A stretch of DNA of 64,000 nt from DTCV01 sp964641155 (GTDB lineage: Archaea > Thermoproteota > Thermoprotei_A > Sulfolobales > NBVN01). The stretch is taken from positions 1 to 64,000 of the forward strand of contig CAZXJO010000002.1 of NCBI GenBank assembly GCA_964641155.1, read 5' to 3'. Each line of letters opens with the position of its first letter. Positions within the stretch are counted from its first letter, which is position 1. The translations under genes and the position numbers were made by a program. Below, piece after piece: positions 8,082-16,110 of this stretch. The notes beneath the pieces are model-generated. The model worked only from the letters and a program-made list of their open reading frames with translations. It was not told the origin of the DNA and searched no databases.

Positions 8082-9654
8082 AGCAGTTCATCAGCATCTC
8101 CCACAGCGTGTTCTCCCTGAACTTGCTGTCCACCCATTTAACAGCGTTCGACCTTAAATCCAAGTTCCGATAACCAGTAATTAAGTTCCTCATCCAATAA
8201 GTTCTTATACGGTCTATAAGCTCGTATCGGCCGTTATCAACGACCTCAGTAATGTATGTGACGGATTCCAGTACTTCAGCTATGGACTTCTCATCATCTA
8301 AGGAGACGCTCGTCCCAGTACCGTTTACATCATTTCTTAGGTCTAATATGGTTTCAGGTAGTCCACCTACGTTGGAGACAACTACAGGAGTACCCAACGC
8401 TTGCGCTTCAATAGAAACTATGCCGAAGGGTTCATACCTAGACAATGCTGCATAAACGTTAGCTGAATATATTAAAAGTTTTAATAAAATCTCATCAATG
8501 TTGGATAGCAGGAGTAGGGCCCGCCCCCATCTCTCCCTCACCAACTCTATGACGCGATCTTCAAATCCTTTATCACCTATCCTTATCGCAGCGATTAACA
8601 CACCTATACGCTCATCCATGTGGTCTAGGGCCTTGACGAGGATGTCGAAACCTTTCTGCCAGGTCAATCTGCCTGAGCTTACGATTAAGGAGCTACAATT
8701 ACTTAGATCACCGACCTTGACTAACCCAGTATTACCTACCAAGCGGTTAATAACGTACTCCCTCACCCTACTTCTAGAAGTGCTCCCCACACGTTGTAAG
8801 GCAACCTCTTTAACCTGATTAACGTCCCAGTCAGTGACGTTATGTATGACGCATGACTTCGGTTCTAACCATCTCCCGAAGTTATTTAGGATCTCATTCA
8901 AGTAACCGTAGCTATTACTTGCCAGTGCATCGGATTCCAGAGCCGTAAAACGATCCACATTTCCGTTGACTGAATCCCATACACATTCGGTGCTAAGGAT
9001 CTCGTGTTTGTGTACCGCCCACACCTTGTGGGGCACGTTCGGTGTCCCGCACCAATCATCCGATGCGTAATGCCAGGGGAATGACGGTGATGAAAGCAAG
9101 TGTATTGAATGCAGGTACGGTACGTTGAATCCCCTCATCTCTAAATATATTTTAAGCAACGAGCCGGCGAGACCTGATGTCCAATCATTAGAGTGTATGA
9201 GGTCCGGTATCTCATTTGAATATTCAACCCAATGCTTCAACGACCTGCTGAAGAGACATACCTTCTCCGGAAGCTCCTCATAAACCTCCCAAGAATCTAG
9301 GAACTTCCCGGTCTCAGGGTCTAAGCCCTTGAATATGATTAGCCTCGCACCGTAGGCAGAGCCTTCCTCAGCGCCGATGTTGTAGTAGTAGAGATTGCCG
9401 TCCAAACCCCTTCTGAAACCTCTTACTGAGAAGTCATGGAGGTTTCGTAAGTTGAACTTGTTCCTAAATTCCTCCGATAAGTGCCTACCATGCGATGGCA
9501 TGAAAACGGTGACGTTCAGGCCTTTATTACGAAGGGTCTTAACAAATAAACTCACTGCCTTCCCTAAACCCCCGACCCTAGCAAACCCTTCAAGTTCGAA
9601 GGTAAGCACCCAAACATTCCTGATAGGACTCACAGCGTCAACTAATGCGACCAC
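8041..9654 (-). CDS. glgA: glycogen/starch synthase-like glycosyltransferase (GT5-like)
   Basis: Probable NDP-glucose alpha-1,4-glucan synthase that extends glucan chains. The N-terminal domain begins with a strand and the loop RVGGLGKAV (residues 26-34), matching the KxGGL sugar-nucleotide loop of GT5 but with Arg-Val for Lys-x. HSNDWTSGLAG in the first domain is the usual DW-x-(T/S) block. The C-terminal Rossmann domain has SSGRLTWQKGFDILVKAL and the retaining GT-B signature EPFGIVSIEAQALGTPVVV with the two acidic residues in place. The length of 537 fits archaeal members. Its neighbours (pyrophosphorylase, GH57, phosphorylase) support glycogen metabolism. The GTG start is tentative. The donor (ADP- or UDP-glucose) is not readable. 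Confidence 0.85.
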   Translation of the reverse strand: MVALVDAVSPIRNVWVLTFELEGFARVGGLGKAVSLFVKTLRNKGLNVTVFMPSHGRHLSEEFRNKFNLRNLHDFSVRGFRRGLDGNLYYYNIGAEEGSAYGARLIIFKGLDPETGKFLDSWEVYEELPEKVCLFSRSLKHWVEYSNEIPDLIHSNDWTSGLAGSLLKIYLEMRGFNVPYLHSIHLLSSPSFPWHYASDDWCGTPNVPHKVWAVHKHEILSTECVWDSVNGNVDRFTALESDALASNSYGYLNEILNNFGRWLEPKSCVIHNVTDWDVNQVKEVALQRVGSTSRSRVREYVINRLVGNTGLVKVGDLSNCSSLIVSSGRLTWQKGFDILVKALDHMDERIGVLIAAIRIGDKGFEDRVIELVRERWGRALLLLSNIDEILLKLLIYSANVYAALSRYEPFGIVSIEAQALGTPVVVSNVGGLPETILDLRNDVNGTGTSVSLDDEKSIAEVLESVTYITEVVDNGRYELIDRIRTYWMRNLITGYRNLDLRSNAVKWVDSKFRENTLWEMLMNCYEKARQYAYYRSL

Positions 9655-9736
9655 CCTAATAAAAAGTCAGAACTCCACGATAAATATTGTCTCTTATAGG
9701 TTGAAGGAAAATGAAGTGAGTCGACAACCACTAACA

Positions 9737-9745
9737 CTTATAAAT
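9737..9745 (+). promoter_or_regulatory. TATA box of the NDP-sugar pyrophosphorylase gene
   Basis: CTTATAAAT centred near 9741 lies in the gap between the divergent synthase and pyrophosphorylase genes. Archaeal transcripts usually begin 22-28 bases downstream, that is around 9765-9770, where two ATG codons occur. This predicts a leaderless message whose first codons do not read through into the enzyme, as described in the gene entry. Confidence 0.5.
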
Positions 9746-9769
9746 TTCCATTTCGTATAAGATCATGGG

Positions 9770-11030
9770 ATGTTAATTAGGAAGGGTCAACGCTCCGTCT
9801 AAAGCTATAATCCCGATAGGTGGATTAGGGACAAGGCTTTATCCCCTAACCGTAGACACTTCTAAGGCCATGATTAGGTTCCTAAATAAACACCTAATAG
9901 ATTTCATAATAATGAAGTTGGCCAGGCAGGGTATTAGAGAATTTTACTTAGGTGTTAGCGGCTACGTGAATTATGTGGGGTTATTCGACCATTTAGGCAG
10001 TGGTGAGCGCTTCGCCTCCAAATTAGGCGTGCACGGAGATAGTTTAAGGATCAGGTACCAACCTAATATTGAGTCTAGAGGTAATGCTGAATCCGTTAAA
10101 TTGATCATGGACTACTATGACATTAGGGAGGACTTAGTAGTTGTTCAAGGAGATACCTTATTTGATACCCCCCTATGTGATGTGTGGGATTTTCATGAAA
10201 GTAGAGGGGCATACATGACTATAGTTTTGAAGGAGTTGGAAGATGTCGGCAGGCTCAGGTATTACGGAGTTGCTGATGTGGGTCGTGATGGACGGATACG
10301 TAGGTTCGTCGAAAAACCTATGACACCCTCAGAGGCTCCCTCGAACCTAATAAATACGGGAGTGTACATAATATCGTCGAGGTTTAGGGAGTTCTTCGAC
10401 AGTGATGTTGGCAGGCGGTTATACGAATCAGGGGAATTGGACTTCGGTAAACACGTCATCCCTAAGCTAATAGAGTGTGGTTATAAGGTCTATGGATACG
10501 TTACTAAGGGCTTATGGTTTGATATAGGTAATCCTGAGGCCTACATGGAATCAGTACGTTATTTGCTTAGGGTGTTGAGTGATGATGAGCTGGACGTGGA
10601 CTTCTCCTATAAAGGAATAAAGTTCATGGGTAAGACCGCGCCCTCAAGGACGCTTCAAAAGTCCATCATAGATAGGTTACAGAAAGGTGAGTTAACAATA
10701 GATGGTGATGTACTTTTAGGTAGACATTTATTTATCGGTGGAGGTGTCAGGATCATTAATTCGGTCATAGACCATTACGCCGTTATAGAGGAGGGCTCGT
10801 CGATCGAGAATTCGGTAGTGATGGATAGGTGTTTCATAGGAAGAAGGTCTGTGATCTCAAACAGCATTGTGGGTAGACATGTGAGAATTGGAAGCGATGT
10901 CCTCATTAAAGACAGTATCATAGGCAACAACGCGTTAATAGGTAATGGTGCCACGATAATAAATTCTAAGATATGGCCTCAAAGACTTGTATCACCTTCT
11001 CAAAGCGTGAGGAACAGCATAATATCGTAG
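9770..11030 (+). CDS. NDP-sugar pyrophosphorylase-like protein with disrupted 5' end
   Basis: Nucleotidyltransferase of the glucose-1-phosphate adenylyl/thymidylyl/uridylyltransferase type with a left-handed beta-helix C-terminus (hexapeptide repeats from about 10700: IINSVI, SIENSVVM, ISNSIV). The conserved phosphate loop GGLGTRLYPLT is encoded at 9819-9851, upstream of the first usable ATG in that frame (9870), so a product starting at 9870 would lack the active-site loop. That frame runs back only to a TAA at 9774 and has no ATG, GTG or TTG before the loop. The promoter-proximal ATG at 9770 is in another frame and stops at a TAA at 9800; a +1 shift there (GTC-T-AAA) would join it exactly to KAIIPIGG. 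The likely role is making NDP-glucose for the adjacent synthase. Confidence 0.8.
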
Positions 11031-11043
11031 CCGAGGTGATTTA

Positions 11044-12261
11044 ATGGTTAGAGACGTACTCATTCTGTTTGAGGTACATCAACCACGCAGATTACGGAGC
11101 AGTTTAACACATGGTCTGATAAAGGATGAGGTGAACTACAGAGAGCTTCAGGACATACTCTTCGATGAAAGGTATGATGAGGGAATACTTAAGAAAGTAA
11201 GCAGTAATTGCTACATACCCGCTACTAAATTACTTCTTGAGTGCTTGAAGGAATTTAAAGGGGCCTTAAAGGTAAACTTTAGCTTCTCCGGTATCGTCCT
11301 AGAGCAGCTCATGGCTTACCTGCCGGAGGTTGTTGAATTGTTTAAAGAGTTAGTTAGGTTAGAGTTGGCGGAGGTTGTTACGGAGCCTTACTACCATAGC
11401 TTAGCCTCCCTGTACGAAGACCATAGAGAGTTTATTGCACAGGTAAATGAACAGAGGAAACTAATTAACGATGTGTTCGGAGTTAGCCCTAAGGTCTTCG
11501 TAAATACCGAAATGATTTACAATAACATAATTGCTAATACTGTTAATGAAGCGGGATTTAAAGCCATAATCACCGAGGGTGTTGATAGAATTTTAAACGG
11601 TAGGAATCCGAACCACGCATACTCCGCCGTCGGCTGTGGAGCAAAGCTCTTCTTAAGGAATTATAGGCTAAGCGATGATGTGGCGTTCAGATTCAGCAAT
11701 AGGTCCTGGGATCAATACCCATTGTTCGCCGATAAGTACGTAGATTGGATTGAGAGATCGCCCGGTGACTTAGTTGTCATAGCCATGGATTACGAAACTT
11801 TCGGTGAGCACCACAGCGTAGACACAGGTATTTTTGAGTTCTTAAGGCACTTCATCGCTTATTTAGGCAAGAGAGGTATTGGGGGGCTGTCCGCTTCCTA
11901 CGCCGCCGAGGTATTTGAATCAGTGGACTTTTACGACGTACCGGTTAGCAACACAATTAGTTGGGCCGACGTGGAGAAAGATTTAAGCGCTTGGTTAGGG
12001 GACAGGGAGCAGGTACTAGCTTTTAATAGGCATAAGTCGTTGTGGAAATTAATTAATGAGTTAGATATGGATGTGATGAAGGTTTGGAGATATTTAGGGA
12101 CAAGTGACCATTATTACTACATATCGTCTAAGGGGGGTTCAAGCGGTGAGGTTCATAGGTACTTCTCCCCCCACGGATCTAGGACTAACGCATATTGCTT
12201 GCTCAACACCGCATTAACACTTCTCGAGTTGAGGATTTTAGGATTGTTAAATAGTAGGTAG
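11044..12261 (+). CDS. glycoside hydrolase family 57 alpha-amylase-type enzyme
   Basis: GH57 enzyme acting on alpha-glucans. The first family motif HQP sits at residues 12-14, the second in VVTEPYYHSL, the catalytic nucleophile Glu156 in VNTEMIYNN, and the acid/base Asp249 in AMDYETFGEHH. The length of 405 is that of the short amylase/4-alpha-glucanotransferase subgroup, without the long beta-sandwich of branching enzymes. There is no signal peptide, so it is cytoplasmic and probably degrades stored glycogen. It starts 14 bases after the pyrophosphorylase stop (same operon) and its last 15 bases overlap the convergent phosphorylase gene. The exact specificity, hydrolase or transferase, is uncertain. 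Confidence 0.92.
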   Translation: MVRDVLILFEVHQPRRLRSSLTHGLIKDEVNYRELQDILFDERYDEGILKKVSSNCYIPATKLLLECLKEFKGALKVNFSFSGIVLEQLMAYLPEVVELFKELVRLELAEVVTEPYYHSLASLYEDHREFIAQVNEQRKLINDVFGVSPKVFVNTEMIYNNIIANTVNEAGFKAIITEGVDRILNGRNPNHAYSAVGCGAKLFLRNYRLSDDVAFRFSNRSWDQYPLFADKYVDWIERSPGDLVVIAMDYETFGEHHSVDTGIFEFLRHFIAYLGKRGIGGLSASYAAEVFESVDFYDVPVSNTISWADVEKDLSAWLGDREQVLAFNRHKSLWKLINELDMDVMKVWRYLGTSDHYYYISSKGGSSGEVHRYFSPHGSRTNAYCLLNTALTLLELRILGLLNSR

Positions 12262-13839
12262 TTTAATTAGTTGGGGGTAATACTCCCTCAACACCCTAAT
12301 CATTGAAACCCTAGGTATGAAAGACCTCATAGTTGATAAAGCCACGCGATAATATGCCTCAGGGTTAGAACTAATTAACTCGCTCACGTCCAATACTAGT
12401 TTCTTAAACTCCTGGTACTCCCTCTCATTTAACATGTCTGCTTCAGGACCCATGTAATCAATAGGTTCTCTGATGTCGTTGCCGAAAAGCCATCCGTTAA
12501 CGCCATGTACCACTAACTCAAGCACCCCGCCATCCCTAGAGCTTATAGTTGGCACGGCGTTGACCGCAGCCTTCATATAACTAGTACCGCATGCTTCCCA
12601 ACCCGAGAACGGCGTAAATAAGAGAACATCAACACCGGACAGTAGCTTCTTAGCTACATCAATCGTATAATCCGGTATGTAGATAACGTTTTCCCTTTCC
12701 TTATGCATCTTCATGAATTCCCTCATGATTTCTAGACCCCAACCATCATGCGGATGAGCTTTACCGGAGAGGACGAACACTACACGCTTGTCATTTAACT
12801 CTTTAATCAATCTAATGATGAACCACGGCCTCTTATACGCCACTATCCTCCTACCCCACATCATCAGGATTTTTCCCTCTAACGAAATGTCCTTGAAGTT
12901 TCTTAGGAAGTCTTCTAACTCATCCCTCACTTTCTGCTTGAACGTAAGTAGTGTGTCTAGAGTCAATTTGTGCGATTCGTAGAGCTCCCTTAACTTCGGA
13001 TGCATCCATCTCTCAATATTGACCCCGTTGGTTACGTATGAGAGTTTATCGCCGAAGTGCGGGAAGATCTTAAGGAGGATGTCAAGGTGTTTAGCAGAAA
13101 CTGCGAAGGCCTGGGAAGATGTAGCAAGTCCTATATCGGTTAACACGACTTCAGGATTTATCATGCTGTACCCGTATTCGCAGCGGATGAGGTTTCGGGG
13201 GAAGCTGGGGTGGCCCCAAATCCCAGCCGTATGTATCGTAAGCCTGTACTTGCCCGGTATTCTGAGGATTAGCGGTAGGAAGGCTGTGTAAGCCTCTTGA
13301 AGATCTATGAATGACACGTCGTAGAGCGGTATATTCCTTTTAACGAATTCCGCGACTGACTTGGCAAACATGGTGTACTTATAGAATTTATCTTCCAAGC
13401 TTCCCTCAATGTAGAGCCTATCAACTAGTTGTGAAGCCCATGGAGGCGTCAACGGTTTGAAGAACGCGGCCCTAGCACTACCGTACTCGTAGACCAGTGG
13501 CTCAATTTCGACGTCTTCATTCCTCAGTCTAATTTTAAACGTATCCATAGGCTTCAAAGCCTTCAGAAATTCCTCGGGTTGGGGTTGGGGTCTGGGTATC
13601 GGTGTGCAATCTGAGTTGAAGTCATAACCTACATAACCGTTCGTGTAGTATAAAGAGAAAGCACTATATTTTAGCCCTAACGCCCCGGAAGCGTAGAATT
13701 TATCACCTTCGAGGACACCTAAACCTCCGGCGTAAGTGTGTCCTATATGTAGCGCTAGATCCGGCGTTACGCTGATTATGTTGAATTCATCGTCTACCGG
13801 TGGATCAAGCAGCTCTATTGGTGGACCCATTAAAGCCAT
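12247..13839 (-). CDS. glgP: alpha-glucan (glycogen) phosphorylase, GT35, short archaeal form
   Basis: Phosphorolytic enzyme releasing glucose-1-phosphate from glucan. Visible marks: the N-terminal AGGLGVLEGD (phosphorylases read AGGLGVLAGD), the central NGVNIERWMHP, the arginine/lysine block RRIVAYKRPWF, SGKAHPHD, and the PLP-lysine segment EACGTSYMKAAVN with Lys423 in the position of the pyridoxal-binding lysine, followed by TISSRDGG. At 530 residues it is the compact archaeal type, lacking the regulatory extension of animal and plant enzymes. It is convergent with GH57, with a 15-base overlap. The ATG at 13839 follows a GAGGG sequence. Confidence 0.9.
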   Translation of the reverse strand: MALMGPPIELLDPPVDDEFNIISVTPDLALHIGHTYAGGLGVLEGDKFYASGALGLKYSAFSLYYTNGYVGYDFNSDCTPIPRPQPQPEEFLKALKPMDTFKIRLRNEDVEIEPLVYEYGSARAAFFKPLTPPWASQLVDRLYIEGSLEDKFYKYTMFAKSVAEFVKRNIPLYDVSFIDLQEAYTAFLPLILRIPGKYRLTIHTAGIWGHPSFPRNLIRCEYGYSMINPEVVLTDIGLATSSQAFAVSAKHLDILLKIFPHFGDKLSYVTNGVNIERWMHPKLRELYESHKLTLDTLLTFKQKVRDELEDFLRNFKDISLEGKILMMWGRRIVAYKRPWFIIRLIKELNDKRVVFVLSGKAHPHDGWGLEIMREFMKMHKERENVIYIPDYTIDVAKKLLSGVDVLLFTPFSGWEACGTSYMKAAVNAVPTISSRDGGVLELVVHGVNGWLFGNDIREPIDYMGPEADMLNEREYQEFKKLVLDVSELISSNPEAYYRVALSTMRSFIPRVSMIRVLREYYPQLIKLPTI

Positions 13840-14204
13840 CCCTCACCATACTTAAATATATTATATTATAACCAACCAATTATTTAACGTTTTCCACCCC
13901 CACAGACGAATCCTACTCAATCTTGAGTAGACCATCATTTGGTCAATGAAAGTATTACCACGGGCAGAGAACGTGTAAGGGGTGTAGGTCTTCAATTAAA
14001 ACGCCCTAACGTCGGGTAGTGAGGATGTTGCAGGCATGTTGAGTCCTTCCTCAGAAATGGGAGCGAAGGCTGAGAGGCGGTGCGATATACATGGGCGGTC
14101 ACTTCCTCAATGTTGGGCAATCGTTCTGGTCTACTCCTTCGAGGGTGTAAAACCATCATTAAGTTAATTAACTTTACCGAACACCTTAATCGTGGGGTAA
14201 TTAT
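13840..14204. other. 365-bp gap with inverted repeats
   Basis: There is no recognisable gene. A perfect 8-bp inverted repeat (CTACTCAA, TC, TTGAGTAG) occupies 13913-13930, directly followed by a weaker one (GACCA/TGGTC, about 13930-13945). GAGTAGACC at 13926-13934 recurs inverted as GGTCTACTC at 14128-14136, and ACCATCATT occurs at 13931-13939 and 14152-14160, so the inner 190 bases are bracketed by related sequence. This could be a decayed mobile element or a small structured RNA. A minus-strand frame within it shows no family resemblance. Confidence 0.4.
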
Positions 14205-14828
14205 TTGCATTTGGATATCATTAAGTTGATCTATGAGTTGAACAAGGAGGAGCACGAGAAACATGTCAGGGAGCCTGACGTTTACTGGGTCTCCGACTTG
14301 GTCAGATGTTTGCTTAAGAAGGAGTATGAGATGAGGTATCCTGAATTAAGTTTGAGGGAGATATTCATACCTTATTATGTTTCAGGAAATCTAATCCACA
14401 GAGGGTTGCAAAGCATCCTTAAAGAAAGATTCGGCGATTCAGTCAAAACAGAGGTTGAGTGCGTGAAGGAGTTAACGTTACCTGATGGAGGTAAAGCTGT
14501 GGTGAAGGGGAGGGTTGATGCTTTGATGCTCGTTGATGAAGTGAAGATCGGCATCGAAATCAAGACCTCTAGGTCTGATGCGAATCTCCCACATGAACAG
14601 CACTTAGAGCAAGTCATGATCTATAACTGGATGATGGATTTAAACTATTCCCTACTAGTTTACATTACACCTGAGAGGGTGGCTCAGTTCACGGTATTTG
14701 ATAGAGTTTCGGAGTATGATGTCGTTAATAGGATTACGAATGCGGTTTTCCCTAGATATGTTTGGGAATGCACCTATTGCGCATATTCGGTGTTATGCCC
14801 CTACAAAAAACACGTAAGTTCTAGGTGA
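14205..14828 (+). CDS. Cas4-like PD-(D/E)XK nuclease (Dna2/Cas4, DUF83 type)
   Basis: Probable iron-sulfur single-strand DNA exonuclease of the Cas4/Dna2 family. The nuclease core is visible: His65 (HRGLQ), Asp105 in VKGRVDAL, Glu118 and Lys120 in GIEIKTSR, and Gln136/Tyr140 in QVMIYNWM. The four cluster cysteines are present in the Cas4 arrangement: Cys35 near the N-terminus and Cys189, Cys192, Cys198 in WECTYCAYSVLCPYKK. The length of 207 is typical. There is no CRISPR array or other cas gene in the window, so it is a solitary Cas4-like protein, perhaps a repair nuclease. The start is TTG at 14205 (or the TTG at 14211), with GGGG about nine bases upstream. Confidence 0.88.
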   Translation: MHLDIIKLIYELNKEEHEKHVREPDVYWVSDLVRCLLKKEYEMRYPELSLREIFIPYYVSGNLIHRGLQSILKERFGDSVKTEVECVKELTLPDGGKAVVKGRVDALMLVDEVKIGIEIKTSRSDANLPHEQHLEQVMIYNWMMDLNYSLLVYITPERVAQFTVFDRVSEYDVVNRITNAVFPRYVWECTYCAYSVLCPYKKHVSSR

Positions 14829-15608
14829 GTTTGAAGACCGCCCTAAAGGCGAGCTAATGTGGAAAAGTTAAGCTAGGTGATTTACTTCGCGTACGCGAAC
14901 GCTCGAGTGAGCATCATGACATATTGGATGAAGTAGTGCGTAAATCAGGGATTATGTGAAGGTCCGATAACGAACTTAGATGGTGATGTTGCTGGGGCAC
15001 GTGTTCACTGTTCCGCAGAACTGTTACCAGTAGGGTTTGGGGTTATGAAGCTGTTTCTGCGTAACACGTAATTGATTTACTACCGTAGCTGTATTTGTGT
15101 GTGGGGAAGCCATGCCCGAACGTGTACAAGTGGATTAGGTAAGTGCCAGATAGACGGGACTTGCCTGATACAGAGCTACATGTTGGAAGCTATGAAGGAG
15201 GGTGCATGAACACGTCGAATGGGAAGTCCTTGCCAAGGCCTCTGAGAGTGACCTTACATACATTAATCATGAGGTAGGTGAGGGTGTGGGAGCCAGCTAC
15301 TCCAGGTATCACAAACTACTTTGTGATGTGCGGTGTTAATGCTGTTGATTTTGGATCGGTCAGTGGTGGGATGCATGAGTGTGAAGAATACGTAGAACTT
15401 ACCTCTTCTATGATCCTCTCCAAATATGCTTTGAGGAGATGAAAAATCATAACTGATTAGTGAAAACCTTTATTTCTCCTTTTTCTCTTTCTTCTTCTCC
15501 TTGTCCTTAGCGCATTTTGACATGTAATGACCCCAGTAATAAATTAATCATCGTTCTATATAAGATTAACCTACCTTCACAGTTATATCGTAGCTAAAAA
15601 TATCTTTA
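14829..15608. other. 780-bp gap, possible relic sequence
   Basis: This is a long stretch between the Cas4-like gene and the formate dehydrogenase operon. Frames are broken by frequent stops. A 36-codon frame at 15099-15209 (+, GTG start) contains three cysteines but resembles nothing I know. The only small frame with a coding look is the lysine-rich one at 15470-15523 on the minus strand, listed separately. The composition gives the impression of decayed coding sequence, but no parent gene can be named. Confidence 0.4.
15470..15523 (-). CDS. 17-residue lysine-rich micro-ORF downstream of fdh
   Basis: Starting at the ATG complementary to 15521-15523, the frame encodes a 17-residue peptide, MSKCAKDKEKKKEKKEK, then TAA. 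It is on the same strand as, and begins about 85 bases after the stop of, the formate dehydrogenase iron-sulfur subunit. The frame is open for eight further codons upstream and would add WGHY before the methionine, without a standard start. The alternating Lys/Glu tail and single Cys are not random-looking, but the tail is also just a purine-rich tract. Coding status is uncertain. Confidence 0.3.
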   Translation of the reverse strand: MSKCAKDKEKKKEKKEK

Positions 15609-16106
15609 CTATGGTTTCAAATAAGATAATATTTTGGCTGCTTTGGATGCCTCAACTATTTTAGATACTTCAGCAGATCTCTTAGCCTTGGTTACCTCAT
15701 CCTCCTCCACGAAGCTGATAGCGCCTGTAGGACACGTGCTAGCACATGCAGGTGGTAGGTTCTTTTGTAACCTATGTCTGCATAGGTCACATTTAACAAT
15801 CACCTTAAACATGTCGAGGAATTTAGGAATACCGAACGGACACGCAACAACGCATTGTCTGCAGCCAATACATCTCAGGTAGTTTACGAAGACTCCTTTA
15901 TCGCTCCTGTACAGTGCCTTGGTAGGGCATACCGTCACGCACGGCGCGTTCTCACAATGTCTACACGTATACGGCACTGAGATCTCAGCTTCCTCTATCA
16001 TGTAGACGTCTACGTGGTTGATTCCCTCATGTTCTCTTTCACAGGCTATTTCACATGCTTTGCACGAGATACAACTTTGAGGATCTACGTACAATACCTT
16101 AGCCAT
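15609..16106 (-). CDS. formate dehydrogenase iron-sulfur subunit (four [4Fe-4S])
   Basis: Electron-transfer subunit of the HycB/FdhB/DmsB polyferredoxin type. Four cysteine groups are seen in order: CISCKACEIAC, CRHCENAPCVTVC, CIGCRQCVVAC and CDLCRHRLQKNLPPACASTC; their cross-pairing gives four cubane clusters that relay electrons from the catalytic subunit. There is no membrane anchor and no partner hydrogenase or quinone-linked subunit nearby, so the acceptor may be soluble ferredoxin or a complex encoded elsewhere. It starts four bases after the stop of the catalytic subunit gene. The length of 165 residues is typical. Confidence 0.9.
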   Translation of the reverse strand: MAKVLYVDPQSCISCKACEIACEREHEGINHVDVYMIEEAEISVPYTCRHCENAPCVTVCPTKALYRSDKGVFVNYLRCIGCRQCVVACPFGIPKFLDMFKVIVKCDLCRHRLQKNLPPACASTCPTGAISFVEEDEVTKAKRSAEVSKIVEASKAAKILSYLKP

Positions 16107-16110
16107 CGCA

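Noticed and set aside
9870..11030. ATG at 9870 as the start of the nucleotidyltransferase
   Set aside because: The GGLGTRLYPLT active-site loop is encoded upstream in the same frame, so a product from 9870 would be truncated.
15099..15209. 36-codon frame with three cysteines
   Set aside because: No homology I recognise, no ribosome-binding sequence, and the surrounding gap has many stops; could be chance.
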